This document shows, in pieces, positions 27,150 to 50,588 of a stretch of 64,000 bases of DNA (position 1 is the first letter of the stretch; each line of letters begins with the position of its first letter). The stretch covers positions 34,629-98,628 of the forward strand of contig NW_025813740.1 of NCBI RefSeq assembly GCF_021917145.1, written 5' to 3'. The position numbers and the translations under genes are program-made. Origin of the DNA: Hypomesus transpacificus. Taxonomy: Eukaryota; Chordata; Actinopteri; Osmeriformes; Osmeridae. The notes beneath the pieces were generated by a model. It worked only from the letters and a program-made list of their open reading frames with translations. It made no database searches and had not been told where the DNA came from.

Positions 27150-27442
27150 GTTATAATGCACGACCAACACAGAAAAAGTTTGACTCTATAGCCATAGGGA
27201 TCCCGAGGACTTGATTGGTCGCTTCAAGCCTGATAGTTTGCATCGGTGCGACTGCCCTCCCCCCTCCGTTGTCACCCGTCTGGTTGCCTGGCATTGCTTC
27301 CGACTCCCCCCCCCCTCCTCCCTCAGCTGGTGAAGAGGACTTGAGTTCCCTTGTAATCTGTCAGCCTCTCTCTGTCTCTTCCTTCGGTTCCTGCTCTACT
27401 GTCACCAGTAGCTCTCTCCGGATTTACGTCATACACCATTCG
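27150..27442 (+). other. ivns1abp: ivns1abp 5' non-coding exon 2
   Basis: Bounded by the acceptor TTCTTCTCCAG (ends 27149) and the donor ATTCG|GTAAGG at 27442/27443. The next exon (from 27644, acceptor CCCTACAG) carries the start codon at 27668. The exon is 293 nt, lacks a long open frame and contains one short upstream ORF at 27156-27191. Confidence 0.75.
27156..27191 (+). other. Short upstream ORF in ivns1abp leader
   Basis: ATG at 27156 followed by ten codons and TAG (peptide MHDQHRKSLTL). It is the first ATG of leader exon 2. It could reduce or regulate initiation at the main start codon. Whether it is translated is unknown. Confidence 0.5.
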
Positions 27443-27667
27443 GTAAGGCCATCACTAATGCATGGGGTAGATTATATATGCACTCACACAATGCACATGC
27501 ACTTAATCTAAATCCTTCGTCGTGATTATTAATTGATGAAAACAGCTGTTGGGAAATATCACTCTGCTTCTTTGACGAATACCTCGTTGGGACTGGTAAT
27601 CTTTTATTTAAATGTGATTTAATTTTGTCCTTCATCCCTACAGGTTTTTCTTCCAAATTCTGCGAAA

Positions 27668-30600
27668 ATGATTCCCAACGGTTTTCTGATCTTCGAGGAC
27701 GAGACTTTCCTGGACTCCACTGTGGCCAAGATGAACGCCCTGAGAAAGAGTGGACAGTTCTGTGACGTCAGACTGCAGGTGAACACCCTCCCTCCCTCTT
27801 CCACCCTCCCTCCCTCCTCCTTCCACCCTCCCTTCTCCTTCCACCCTCCCTCCCTCCCCCTTCCACCCTCCCCCGCTCAAACTCAGACCAGAGAATGTCC
27901 AACGTCTATCTGTTGTACCAGAAGTAGTCCCGTATCTCGCGCCAACAGCGTATCCCTACGCCAAGCGTGCAGCGCCCTTCCCGTCTTATCATATGCGCAC
28001 TGCCATTTGATTTCGTAGATCCATAGAAAGGCCTCCCTAGAACCTTCCCCCGAGGCGCCTCTAGCTTGACCTTTGCCCCCCGTCCTGTGTCGCAGGTGTG
28101 CGGCCACGAGCTGATGGCTCACCGTGCCGTGCTGGCGTGCTGCAGCCCCTACCTGTTTGAGGTGTTCAACAGCGACATCGAGCCCCACGGGGTGTCCCAC
28201 GTCACCTTCGAGGACCTGGACCCCGAGGCTGTGGAGGTCCTGCTCAACTACGCCTACACTGCCCAGTGAGTAGCCCCACCCCCCCGTGACCTTTCACCCC
28301 CCCCTCCTACCCTCTGACCCCTCAGGCACACCGGTGAGCTGTGTCAGATCGCGTTGTCATTCTCGTTGGGTGTCGCTGTGTTTTTTTAGGTTGAAGGCAG
28401 ACAAGGAGTTGGTTAAGGAGGTCTACTCTGCGGCCAAAAGGTTCAAGATGGAGCGTGTCAAACAGGTAGGACGACCTCGCCCTAAAACCTTGAATCAACT
28501 TTAAATCAAAACCAAGACCTTTAATTAAAGACAAACCTGCTCTAAGCTTGTACCGGCCTAAAGTGGCGCCGGGTCAGACCTGAAAAGGCTTCGTACAAGG
28601 TTAAGAGTGGTAAAAGGTTAAAGCTCCGTAACTTCTTCTTGACGTTGTCAAAACCTCCTAACGTTCATCCCGTCTGGTCGGCCAGATCTGTGGCGACTAC
28701 CTGCTCACCAAGATGGATTCCCAGAGCGCCATCTCCTTCCGCAACTTCGCCAGCTGCATGGGAGACGGGCGCGTCCTGGCCAAGGTGGACGCCTACATCC
28801 AGGAACACCTTCTGGAAGTTTCCGAGCAGGAGGATTTCCTAAAACTCCCCCGCCTCAAAGTGAGCCCCCCTTCCCTTGGTCCACTTCCAACTGTCACTAG
28901 CTGTCACCTGGCTCGACATGAAAAATCCTCAGCACGGGCTCAGTCTGCTGCTTGAGTAACAGATTGTAATTTTAGCTGCTCGACTTTCGTAGATTAGGGT
29001 TAAGGTTAGGGGAGACTTGTGCTTCATTTAGACGCTCCCGTAAATCCCCTGACAACGTATTTGGGGTCAAAGATCACCTTTTAGATGTCCACAGCTTTGC
29101 TGCATTAAACCAAAGGCTTAATTCCCTACACGGGGGGAGGGGGGGGGGGGGTTATTTAGCTGGTAGTGTTGATAAATCACATATGATTGGTGTTTTTGAC
29201 TTGGATGTGAAATCGTTTTTTTTTCTTCTCTGCTGCGTCTAGCTGCTCCTACAGTCTGTCCTCAACCACAAATTTGTGGTTGTGGACGGCCCATCCTAGC
29301 TCGGTTGTTTTTTAACCCCCACTCCCTGTGGGTCGTGTGTGTTTCCAGTTAGAAGTAATGCTGGAAGACAACCTGGCCCTGCCGAGCAACGGCAAGCTGT
29401 ACTCCAAAGTGCTCAGCTGGGTTCAGCGCAGCCTGTCGGAGAACGGCGACCACCTGGACAGGCTGATGGAGGAGGTCAGTACCGCTGCTCCACCTCCTCT
29501 CCCCCTCCCCTCCCCCCGCACACCACCTCAACACTCCTCCCTGTCTCTTTCCTTCCCTCTGAGATTGAGAGGTTTGCTCCGTGTAGGAGGCTGTGGAGAC
29601 GAGTCACCACGTTCTAGGACTGTTTGTTTTCTTTCTCGTTAAGTTACGCAGTAGACACTGTCCCTGGCCACACTGCGAGCTAGAGGTGAGCAGAAAGACA
29701 CGAGGAGACGTGACCAGTTTCCTGTTTTGCTGTCCGTCCGCCCGTCTCCCCTCCCCCCCCCCCCCCTCTTCTATGATTGGGTGCATGGTTGATGATGGCT
29801 CCACCCACCCGGTGGCATTGGTCCTTCCTCTTGTCAGTCAGAGGCCGGCTTTAGAGGTCTTGCCCCCCCTCCCACCCTCCTCCTCCTCTTTTTTGCTGCT
29901 TCACTGATGCCTTTCTCTCGTTCGTGTGTGTGTGTGATGGACCAGCCCTCCGGTACTAACAACTGTTCCTCCCCGTTGATTTATTTCTCCTTTAGGTTAA
30001 TTAGCAGCAGCAGGAGACGAAACTGAAGAACCAAGACTGAACCACCAGGGTAAAGAGAGAGAGAGAGAAAAGAGGGGCGAGAGAGGGAGGAATGAAGCCC
30101 CCCTCTCTCGCCCAAAACAACATTGAAACGAAGCTCCCATCTGTCAGTGACACACACACGCACTTTTACGTGTTAAAATTCACATAGACACCCCTCAAAT
30201 CTGTTCCTGGTACACATGAACGGAATGCAAATACTGGAAACCCTCCAGAACCATGTATTGATACACGGTGATTTATACAGTGTGGCTGTTTCACTCATAA
30301 CTCATTCTTATATCACATGCTCAGTATAGCTCCATCAAAGCACACCTCAGTGAAGCACAGATGGGCTTTTCAACACGACTCTCTCATTCGTTGGAAAATA
30401 CACTGGATTCCTCCATCGTTTAACGGCCACGCAATGTAATGGGAAAATACGTTTTTTTTAATTTTTTATCCCAAATAGTCTGTTGTGAAGAGAACCTTGA
30501 GCTGTTTCTTGCAGGATTCTCCTCCTCTTAACAGTCCTGCATGTCCCTTATCACAAAACTTTTTGTGTTTTCAAACTTGATTAGCTCATTCCAACAGTTA

Positions 30601-33600
30601 CTCGTTCCTTGCGTTTTGAAAACTCTTATGTATTGCTGCAGCCAATCCCCTTCCAGAGGTTTGAAGGTGACATCCAATCGGCAGCGGCGGTGAGACAGAA
30701 GAGCCCTCCCCTTCCTCCGCCTCCCTCTCTCCTGAAGACGTTTCAGATGCTGCTGCTGTTGCTGCTGCTGCAGTCGTCTCCTCCCCCCGCCCCCACTCCT
30801 CCCCCGCTCCCCCCCCCCCCCCCCTGCTCCTTTTCCAGACAGGATGGGAGAGAGGGAGGGAAGGGGGGGAGGCGGCGTATGGAAGTGCACACGGCAGCTT
30901 CTACCTTGACCCCTTCAGTGTACCGCGCCTCATTTCAGTGTTTTTGTGTGTGTGTGTACAAAAAACCTGTCAAAGACATCAGAAGACCGCCCCCCCTCCC
31001 TCCACCTACCCACCCACCGTGTTGCCGGGGCTCTGCTTTGTTGTTGCCATGGAGACAGCCACATGGTTGTTGTGTCCCTGTGTGTGTTGCAGGTGCAAAC
31101 GCTGTACTACTCTGCTGACCACAAGCTGCTGGACGGGAGCCTGATGGAGGGGCAGACGGAGGTGTTCGCTGGGGAGGAGGACCACCTCCAGTTTGTGCAG
31201 GTAACCAGGACCGCGCTCTGCTCTGCTAGTCTGCTGCACGTTTCACCCAAGGGGGGGGGGGGGGGGGGGTGAAGGGTTTGTGTGTTGGAGCCCTTCCCTG
31301 CAGCAGTCTGTATCTGTATCTGTGCTCTTGCAGAAGAACCCTCCCAGAGAGAGCAGAGCAGAGACCCAGAGACAGCTGAGCTGCAGCTCCTCCGACAGCC
31401 AGTCACCCAACACCCCTCGCCAGCCCCGCTGCTTCAGAGAGTGGAAGTACATCGCCTCAGAGAAGACCACCAGTAAGTCTGTGTGTGTGTGAGGATGTTA
31501 CAAGGGATGATTAGGTTTGTCTGATGTGATTGAATTAATCTTCAGATGTGGCAAGATGTTGACTCTGTGTGGTCTTGCTGACCTCTCTACAGGGTACACG
31601 TGTGTGTGTGTCTAATCGAACTCCATCTCAACGGCTTGTCGATTGTTGACTAGGCGCCCTAGTAAACAAAACTCTCCGATAACCTCCAGAACAGTTTAGT
31701 GCTGGTAACTGGAGCAGAGCGGGACTCACCTCCACCTGTTGCTCCCCCAGGCTGCACCTACCTGTGCCTGGCCGTGCTGGACGGAGTGCTGAGCGTGATC
31801 TTCCTACACGGCCGCAGCAGCCCCCAGACGTCCCCGTCGGCCACGCCCTGCCTCCTGAAGAGCCTGAGCTTCGAGGGCCAGCCTGAGGAGGAGGAGGAGC
31901 GCCCTCTCTCTCCCATGCACTACGCTCGCTCCGGCCTGGGCACCGCCGCTCTGCACGGACGGCTTGTAGCCGCAGGTGAGCCCCTTCTTCTCCTCCTCCT
32001 CCTGTTACTGCTCAGCTCCTGGCTGTTGACTGTGCCTGTCCATTAGGGGTGGGGGGGGGAAATGTATTCACATTTGAATCACTAATCAGTCTGCTAGTGA
32101 TTCAGATCGATTCACAAATTATATATATATATTTTTTTTATATATACCTCACAATTCGATTCTTGGGGTGGTGATTATTTTCACAAAATCTCCCAAAAAT
32201 CGTGAATCGATTTTTAATCAATCATGACCCTAACAATCAAATTGTGAGGTAGCAAAAGATTCCCACCCCTAGTGTCCATGTAGGGTGTGATGTGTCTCTG
32301 AAGCCCTCCCCTGTCTGTCCTCTCCCCAGGAGGGTACAACCGGGAGGAGTGTCTGAGGACTGTGGAGTGTTACGACCCCAAAGAGGACCGCTGGACCTTC
32401 ATAGCCCCCATGAGGACTCCCAGGGCTCGCTTCCAGATGGCCGTGCTCATGGTACCTCACCCACAACCTGCCTGTCGCCCTTCCTGTCTTCTGCCTGTCG
32501 CCCTTCCTGTCTTCTGCCTGTCACCCATCCTGTCTTCCGCCTGTCGCCCGTCCTGTCTTCTGCTTGTCGCCCATCCTGTCTTCTGCCTGTCGCCCATCCT
32601 GTCTTCCGCCTGTCGCCCGTCCTGTCTTCTGCTTGTCGCCCATCCTGTCTTCTGCCTGTCGCCCATCCTGTCTTCCGCCTGTCGCCCATCCTGTCTTCCG
32701 CCTGTCGCCCTTCCGGCTGGATAATAACTGGGCCCGCCCCCTTCCTCTCCTCTGATAGGGTCAGCTCTACGTGATGGGCGGCTCTAACGGCCACTCTGAC
32801 GAGCTGAGCTGCGGGGAGACGTACGATCCGCACGCCGACGAGTGGGCTCAAGTGCCAGAGCTCAGGACCAATCGCTGCAACGCAGGTAAGGAAAACATTT
32901 GGCCAATGGGTGAATGCGTAAACTGCCGATTGGCTGGCTGTGGAAGGTGTGAGCTGTCTGTGAATGGCTCTTCTCTTTCTGCCCAGGTGTCTGTGCCTTG
33001 AACAACAAGTTGTTTGTTGTTGGAGGATCTGACCCCTGCGGGCAGAAGGGTCTGAAGAACTGTGACGCCTTCGACCCCGTGAGCAAGACCTGGAACAACT
33101 GTGCCCCCCTCAACATCAGTACGTCTCTCTGCCTCTCATTCTGCCTCTCCTGTGTCTCTCCTCTCTGCCTCTCTCTCTGCCTCTCTCCGTGTCTCTCCTC
33201 TCTGCCTCTCTCTCCTGTGTCTCTCCTCTCTGCCTCTCTCTCCTGTGTCTCTCCTCTCTCCGTGTCTCTCCTCTGTCTTTCTCCTCTGCGTTTCTCTTTC
33301 TGTGTCTCCGTGAAGCCGTCTTTTCGTCCAGAACTGACACCCGTGTGTGCATTTGTTTCGTTCTCCAGGGCGGCACCAGGCGGCGGTGTGCGAGCTGGAA
33401 GGTTTCATGTATGTGATCGGAGGGGCGGAGTCGTGGAACTGCCTGAACACGGTGGAGCGCTACAACCCTGAGAACAACACCTGGACCCTCATCGCCCCCA
33501 TGAACGTGGCGCGCAGGGGGGCAGGGGTGGCTGTCTACGCAGGTAGGAGCCCCGACTGGAACGGGGGGGTGGGGAGGGGGGGTGGGGAGGGGGGTGGGGA

Positions 33601-34014
33601 GGGGGGTGGACATTATGGTTCACAGTCTTCAGGCTACGTGACTATATACATCAGAGTTCAGGTTCTGTCTGATCCCTGTTCTTCTACTGTGGGGAAACAT
33701 GCAGCCTGGAAGTACACATTGTTCTCATACCATCTCTTCTCTTTTCACTGGCAGGCAAACTGTTTGTGGTGGGCGGCTTCGACGGCTCTCACGCGCTGCG
33801 CTGCGTGGAGGTGTACGACCCCGCCAGGAACGAGTGGAGGATGCTGGGAAGCATGACGTCGCCGCGCAGCAACGCGGGCGTGGCCGTGCTGGGAGATGTG
33901 ATCTGCGCCGTAGGAGGCTTCGACGGGAACGACTTCCTGAACACTGTGGAGGTGTACGACCCCGAGGCGGACGAGTGGAGCAGCCTGGCTGAGGCGCTTT
34001 GCCCCTCCGCCTGA
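27668..34014 (+). CDS. ivns1abp: ivns1abp: BTB-BACK-Kelch protein (influenza virus NS1A-binding protein homologue)
   Basis: Thirteen coding exons: 27668-27778, 28096-28265, 28390-28465, 28686-28859, 29349-29474, 31093-31200, 31334-31472, 31751-31975, 32330-32451, 32759-32885, 32987-33118, 33369-33542, 33755-34014. All junctions are GT-AG and in phase, giving 647 residues (human 642). Residues about 30-130 are the BTB dimerisation domain ([20 protein letters not shown]) and about 135-235 the BACK domain. A Ser/Pro-rich linker follows. Six Kelch repeats fill about 370-640, visible as [59 protein letters not shown] and [17 protein letters not shown]. The host protein is described as binding actin, acting with cullin-3 ligases and touching pre-mRNA splicing factors. 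The last ten residues ([11 protein letters not shown]) diverge from the human end. Zebrafish has two paralogues and I cannot assign a or b. Confidence 0.97.
27782..27880 (+). repeat. CCCTCC/CTTCCA pyrimidine array in ivns1abp intron 3
   Basis: Degenerate repeats of CCCTCCCTCCTTCCA type begin 4 nt after the coding exon 1 donor (27779) and fill the first third of the intron. Confidence 0.85.
32044..32271. mobile_element. hAT-like MITE in ivns1abp intron 10
   Basis: A 228-bp non-coding element with terminal inverted repeats TAGGGGTGGG / CCCACCCCTA, typical of hAT-superfamily ends. The flanks are 8-bp target duplications with one mismatch: CTGTCCAT (32036-32043) and GTGTCCAT (32272-32279). Inside, CCTCACAATTCGATT near 32147 is mirrored by AATCAAATTGTGAGG near 32236. 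There is no transposase, so it is non-autonomous. It makes up about two thirds of this 354-nt intron. Confidence 0.8.
32471..32712 (+). repeat. 23-bp minisatellite filling ivns1abp intron 11
   Basis: About 10.5 copies of CCTGTCGCCCATCCTGTCTT plus CTG, with CAT/CTT and TCTG/TCCG variants in alternating order. It starts 19 nt after the donor at 32452 and occupies 242 of the intron's 307 nt. Confidence 0.95.
33121..33305 (+). repeat. Pyrimidine minisatellite in ivns1abp intron 13
   Basis: Imperfect units of CTCTCTGCCTCTCTCTCCTG plus TGTCTCTC type begin at the third base of the intron (donor 33119) and cover most of its 250 nt. Confidence 0.85.
33559..33612 (+). repeat. G-rich tract in ivns1abp intron 14
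   Basis: Runs of GGGGGTGGGGA start 16 nt after the donor at 33543. They are quadruplex-prone on the sense strand. Confidence 0.85.
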
Positions 34015-35005
34015 GGGGGAGAGGGGGGGAGGGAGGGAGAGTTACAGGGGCACCTTTCCCAAACTAACAGGCTTAGTGACGTAATCGTGTTTTGTGATGT
34101 TCTGTGCGTGAGCAGGGGTGGGTGGGAGGGCGTAAGGGTATTGATTTGGGCATCTTGAGGGGTCTTCAGTGAAGACTGGCTTATTTTGGGAGGGGGGGGG
34201 GGGGAGGGAGGGTTGCCGAAAGCAACTTGACGCCTTTGCATATTGCATACGATATTTCTTTTGTGCTGTATATATTGTTTGTTTTCCTCATTTTGTCTTA
34301 AGAATGCCAACATTTAATACACATTAACGGCTTTGTTGTTTTCGTTTTTTTTTTATGGGTTTCGAGGGTTTTCGATAAAGGCTACTGACCTAAAATAATT
34401 CAGGACCGAACGGCCTGGATCTGCGAGATACTGGAAAACGTTTGGTTGAATTGATTAAGAAAGTGATTCAGAATGATTCTTTTGAAAGTTTTTTTTCTTT
34501 TTTGGCTCACACATTTAAACTATCTGTTTGAAGGGTTACTCAGCAGGAGATTGCCTCATGGCTACCGTGTCATTTCAACTAAAGCTGGATTGCTTTTCGA
34601 ATCTTTAATGATGGCCTTTTTTATATTTTTATACACTGCAGATTTACCAATAGACAAAAGGTATGGAACGCACATGTCAGTGAAGTCATGAAATGAAACT
34701 GTGCCAGTTTTAGTATCGCATTTTTAGTGCTCACACGCACAACCGTGCTTCTGCTAACCAAATCTTTTGTTACTGCAGTTTGGACTACTTAAGGTAGATG
34801 ATGTTTACTGAATAGCTTTTTCTTTTCTTTTTTTCTTGTGCTGGGTGTAAAAATAAAAAAACAAAACAAAAGAATTATAATAATAATTGACATTTAGTTC
34901 TCAGGGGTGGGGTGGGGGTGTGGAGTTAACATGATCACGTGGGATCAATTCTGTATCACATTTGTAAGGTCACATTTCTTAACTAATAAACCATTTCAAC
35001 CTGAA
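34015..35005 (+). other. ivns1abp: ivns1abp 3' untranslated region
   Basis: Runs from the TGA at 34012-34014 to the last plausible poly(A) signals: AATAAA at 34852-34857 in an A-rich context and AATAAA at 34985-34990. The latter is followed by a T-rich stretch, so the end near 35005 is likely but not proven. There is a G run at 34190-34203. No other gene is seen. Confidence 0.7.
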
Positions 35006-36074
35006 ATTTCCCCTTTTCTGGCTTTCTCTTCCAGTGAGTGATTAGGCTTGGTGTTTGAGAGAGAACCTAAAGAGTAGGACGACCACTAGCCTGAGATCAA
35101 CCTGAGAACCAGGACAGTTACATGTAGTCATTTAGCCAGAGCGACTTACAGTAAGTACAGGGACATTCCCCCCAAGGCAAGTAGGGTGAAGTGCCTTGCC
35201 CAAGGACACAACGTCAATTGACACGACCGGGAATCGAATTGGCAACCTTCTGATTACTAGCCTGATTCCCTAACTGCTTAGCCACCTGACTCTGTTAGCC
35301 CTGCCCAGTCCTAGTTCCACCAGCTCCTCTCTGCTCTGTGGCACATGGGATCTTACTGGGAGATAATGGTCATCCCTGCTTTTCAGGCTCACGACTCCCG
35401 TAAGCTTCCTCTCATAGTTTCCACCAGGGACTACCTCCACTAAGTCGTTTCTGTCTGTGCCATTAAGCGTCTAAATGGGGAGAGATTACACCAAGATCAC
35501 CTGCAGTCCAGAGGGAGGGAGGGAGTCATTCTGGGTCACCGCTGCCCAGTGTGTTCGCCCCGCTACGATCCTGGACACGGGCTCGTCACCCACGCCCCTC
35601 TGATCCGTCCCTCCTCCCCCGCCGCGTCCCGTTCACTAAAACAGGCGCACCCGTCAATCATCCGGAGGCCGGAATTAGGCCACAGTGTAGGCAGGGGGGG
35701 GGGGGGGGGGGGCAAAACCAGAATGCCGGGTCACTTCCTGTGTGGTTCTTAGGTCGTGGCGGTTCAATGACACGCGTCACCTTGACCTGCTCACGAGAAC
35801 ACCCTCCCTCCTCTCCCTCCCCCTTATTGCTTAGTCTGGCGTGTAAACGTGTGGCACACACACACACACGTTCCAGCAGCTGTAATCCCCAGGCTGACAG
35901 CCCCTAAACTGCCCTCTAATCCACTCCCACGCCTTGGCCAGCCGGCGGGCTGAACAGGGCCTCTGTAGGAAGGGCCTACGCTTCCTTCACAGGATGTGAT
36001 TAAAGACCACTGCATGTCTAGTGACGGCATGCACAGGCTCCACACTGAGACTTTGACATCAAAATATTTAGTTT
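35006..36074. other. Intergenic region between convergent ivns1abp and swt1
   Basis: About 1.1 kb between two 3' ends. It contains a minus-strand SINE (35119-35292), a G run (35694-35712) and a short CA tract (35855-35869). No coding or RNA gene is recognised. Confidence 0.75.
35119..35292 (-). repeat. tRNA-derived SINE, tRNA-Leu/Ser-like head
   Basis: Minus-strand copy of the family at 8674. The head AGTCAGGTGGCTAAGCAGTT lies at the right end. The tail has lost the AGAGCGTCTG segment, so TAAGTCGCTCTGGCTAAATG is joined directly. Confidence 0.87.
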
Positions 36075-36582
36075 TTTAATGATATTGCATATTACAGCTC
36101 TAAGAACTCAATCGGAAAATAAATGTACATATGTACACGTCTAAGATGGATATATTTAAACACTGCAAGAGTCAAATCTACAGAGAGAACCGCATACTTG
36201 TGTACAGTACTTCAATGTAAAAATGTCCTTTCAATTTTAAAAGAGAAAGCAGCAAAGTGTTGATGCCTGGTACAGGGTGAACTGATGTGAGACGGGCTCG
36301 CTGATGGTGTGGAACTCCTGTCACAAAGAGCATTGTTTCCTGAGGATAGTCTTTAGGGTAACACACTTGCTGAGCACTGAGATCCCAGATGAATAATAAA
36401 AAAAATTCAGTTAATTGAAGAAAAAAAGTCATTCCAACTGGATTTTGACTTAACATCTCAAACATAAAACGATAACATTCGGATTCCGTTGGAGTTTGAA
36501 GGTTCCGGTCGTTGTGGTCCATGCTTCCTGGTTCTGGTCCAATCAGAGCCACGGAGTGCCATGCTTCCTGGTTCTGGTCCAA
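36075..36582 (-). other. swt1: swt1 3' untranslated region
   Basis: Follows the TGA at 36585-36583. The best candidate poly(A) signal on the minus strand is ATTAAA (plus 36075-36080). No AATAAA is seen, so the true end is uncertain. Confidence 0.5.

Positions 36583-36598
<16 letters not shown>
36519..36598 (-). repeat. 40-bp tandem duplication spanning the swt1 stop codon
   Basis: Two identical 40-bp units, 36519-36558 and 36559-36598, each containing TTCCTGGTTCTGGTCCAATC and AGAGCCACGGAGTG. The swt1 stop codon (36585-36583) lies in the right-hand unit, which is the first one read on the minus strand. The second unit is in the 3' UTR. Confidence 0.95.
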
Positions 36599-49764
<13,166 letters not shown>

Positions 49765-50290
49765 ATTTAGTAAATGTCCCTGTTTGGACGAAAGATGGCA
49801 ACACCACAACAATGAAAAACTAACTAAACACCGTGATTGGAACAGGAGAACGTTTTGGAGAGGATTATTCATGTATTGAGGTGAAGGCGATAGCTTATCA
49901 CCCTCAGTGTAAAGTAAAGTGATTTGTTTTGTAGCGAAACTGTTAAGGACAAGTCTCTGCTGGTTAGCTACATCTCTTTTCGCAAGTTGTATCTTTTCCA
50001 AGGAAGTGTATAACTAAATGGATCAAATGGAAACCGGTAAAATAAGCTAAGTATGCTAGCTACGTAGCTAGGCACAAACAGTCACCACCCCCACGTGTGG
50101 TCTGTCTCTTTTACAGTTTCTTCCTCAAATACAGTATTACGTAGAATTAGCTAGAAAACCACGCAGTACGGTGCAGGAGCCAAGTCACAATAACATATAA
50201 TCATTGTCAGTTGGCAAAACTTAGTTTAAACAGTAAAACATGCTCACCTAAGTGCACAAGAGAAAATTTGACAGCTGCTTGTAAACAAAA
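49765..50290 (-). other. swt1: swt1 5' untranslated exons
   Basis: Upstream of the ATG (49764-49762) an acceptor AAACAG ends at 49780, giving a 15-nt leader within coding exon 1. A non-coding first exon ends at GCACTTAG|GTGAGC (plus 50248/50247). Its left limit and the transcription start near 50290 are inferred. Confidence 0.55.
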
Positions 50291-50306
50291 CATCCGTACT
50301 ACTAGT

Positions 50307-50312
50307 CACGTG
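50307..50312. promoter_or_regulatory. E-box CACGTG
   Basis: Palindromic CACGTG in the context GTCACGTGG, the core bound by USF/MITF/MYC-type bHLH factors. It lies in the shared swt1/trmt1l promoter. Confidence 0.5.
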
Positions 50313-50332
50313 GAACAGATTTGTCAGTATCA

Positions 50333-50352
50333 GGATTCATGGGATTTGTAGT
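50333..50352 (-). promoter_or_regulatory. ZNF143-like site
   Basis: On the minus strand it reads ACTACAAATCCCATGAATCC. This matches the ACTACAATTCCCA core of the ZNF143 (SBS) motif with one change in the AAT triplet. ZNF143 sites are known to be enriched in bidirectional promoters. Confidence 0.6.
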
Positions 50353-50588
50353 TTCGCTTTTGGTTACGTTCTGTTGTGCTTAAACTTCCACGCATCATTC
50401 ATTGCAAATGTACATTTTATTGATTAAATGTCTATCTGCAACTAGCCTTTTGTTTTTACAAAACAGTGTTATCATTCACTACACAATAGTCGTCGACAAA
50501 ATAACAGGACTTAAGATAAACTACAATGTACGGATTTTACGTAGCTGTGTGGCGTAGAAAGCTGGAGCCTACGAATTATTCGAGTAAA

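Larger units (their letters stand above)
50291..50588. promoter_or_regulatory. Head-to-head swt1/trmt1l promoter
   Basis: The swt1 first exon (minus) and the trmt1l start codon (plus) are about 300 bp apart, so one short region must drive both genes. It contains an E-box, CACGTG, at 50307-50312 and a 20-bp ZNF143-like site at 50333-50352. No TATA box is seen in a convincing position. The divergent arrangement is also that of human SWT1 and TRMT1L. Confidence 0.75.
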
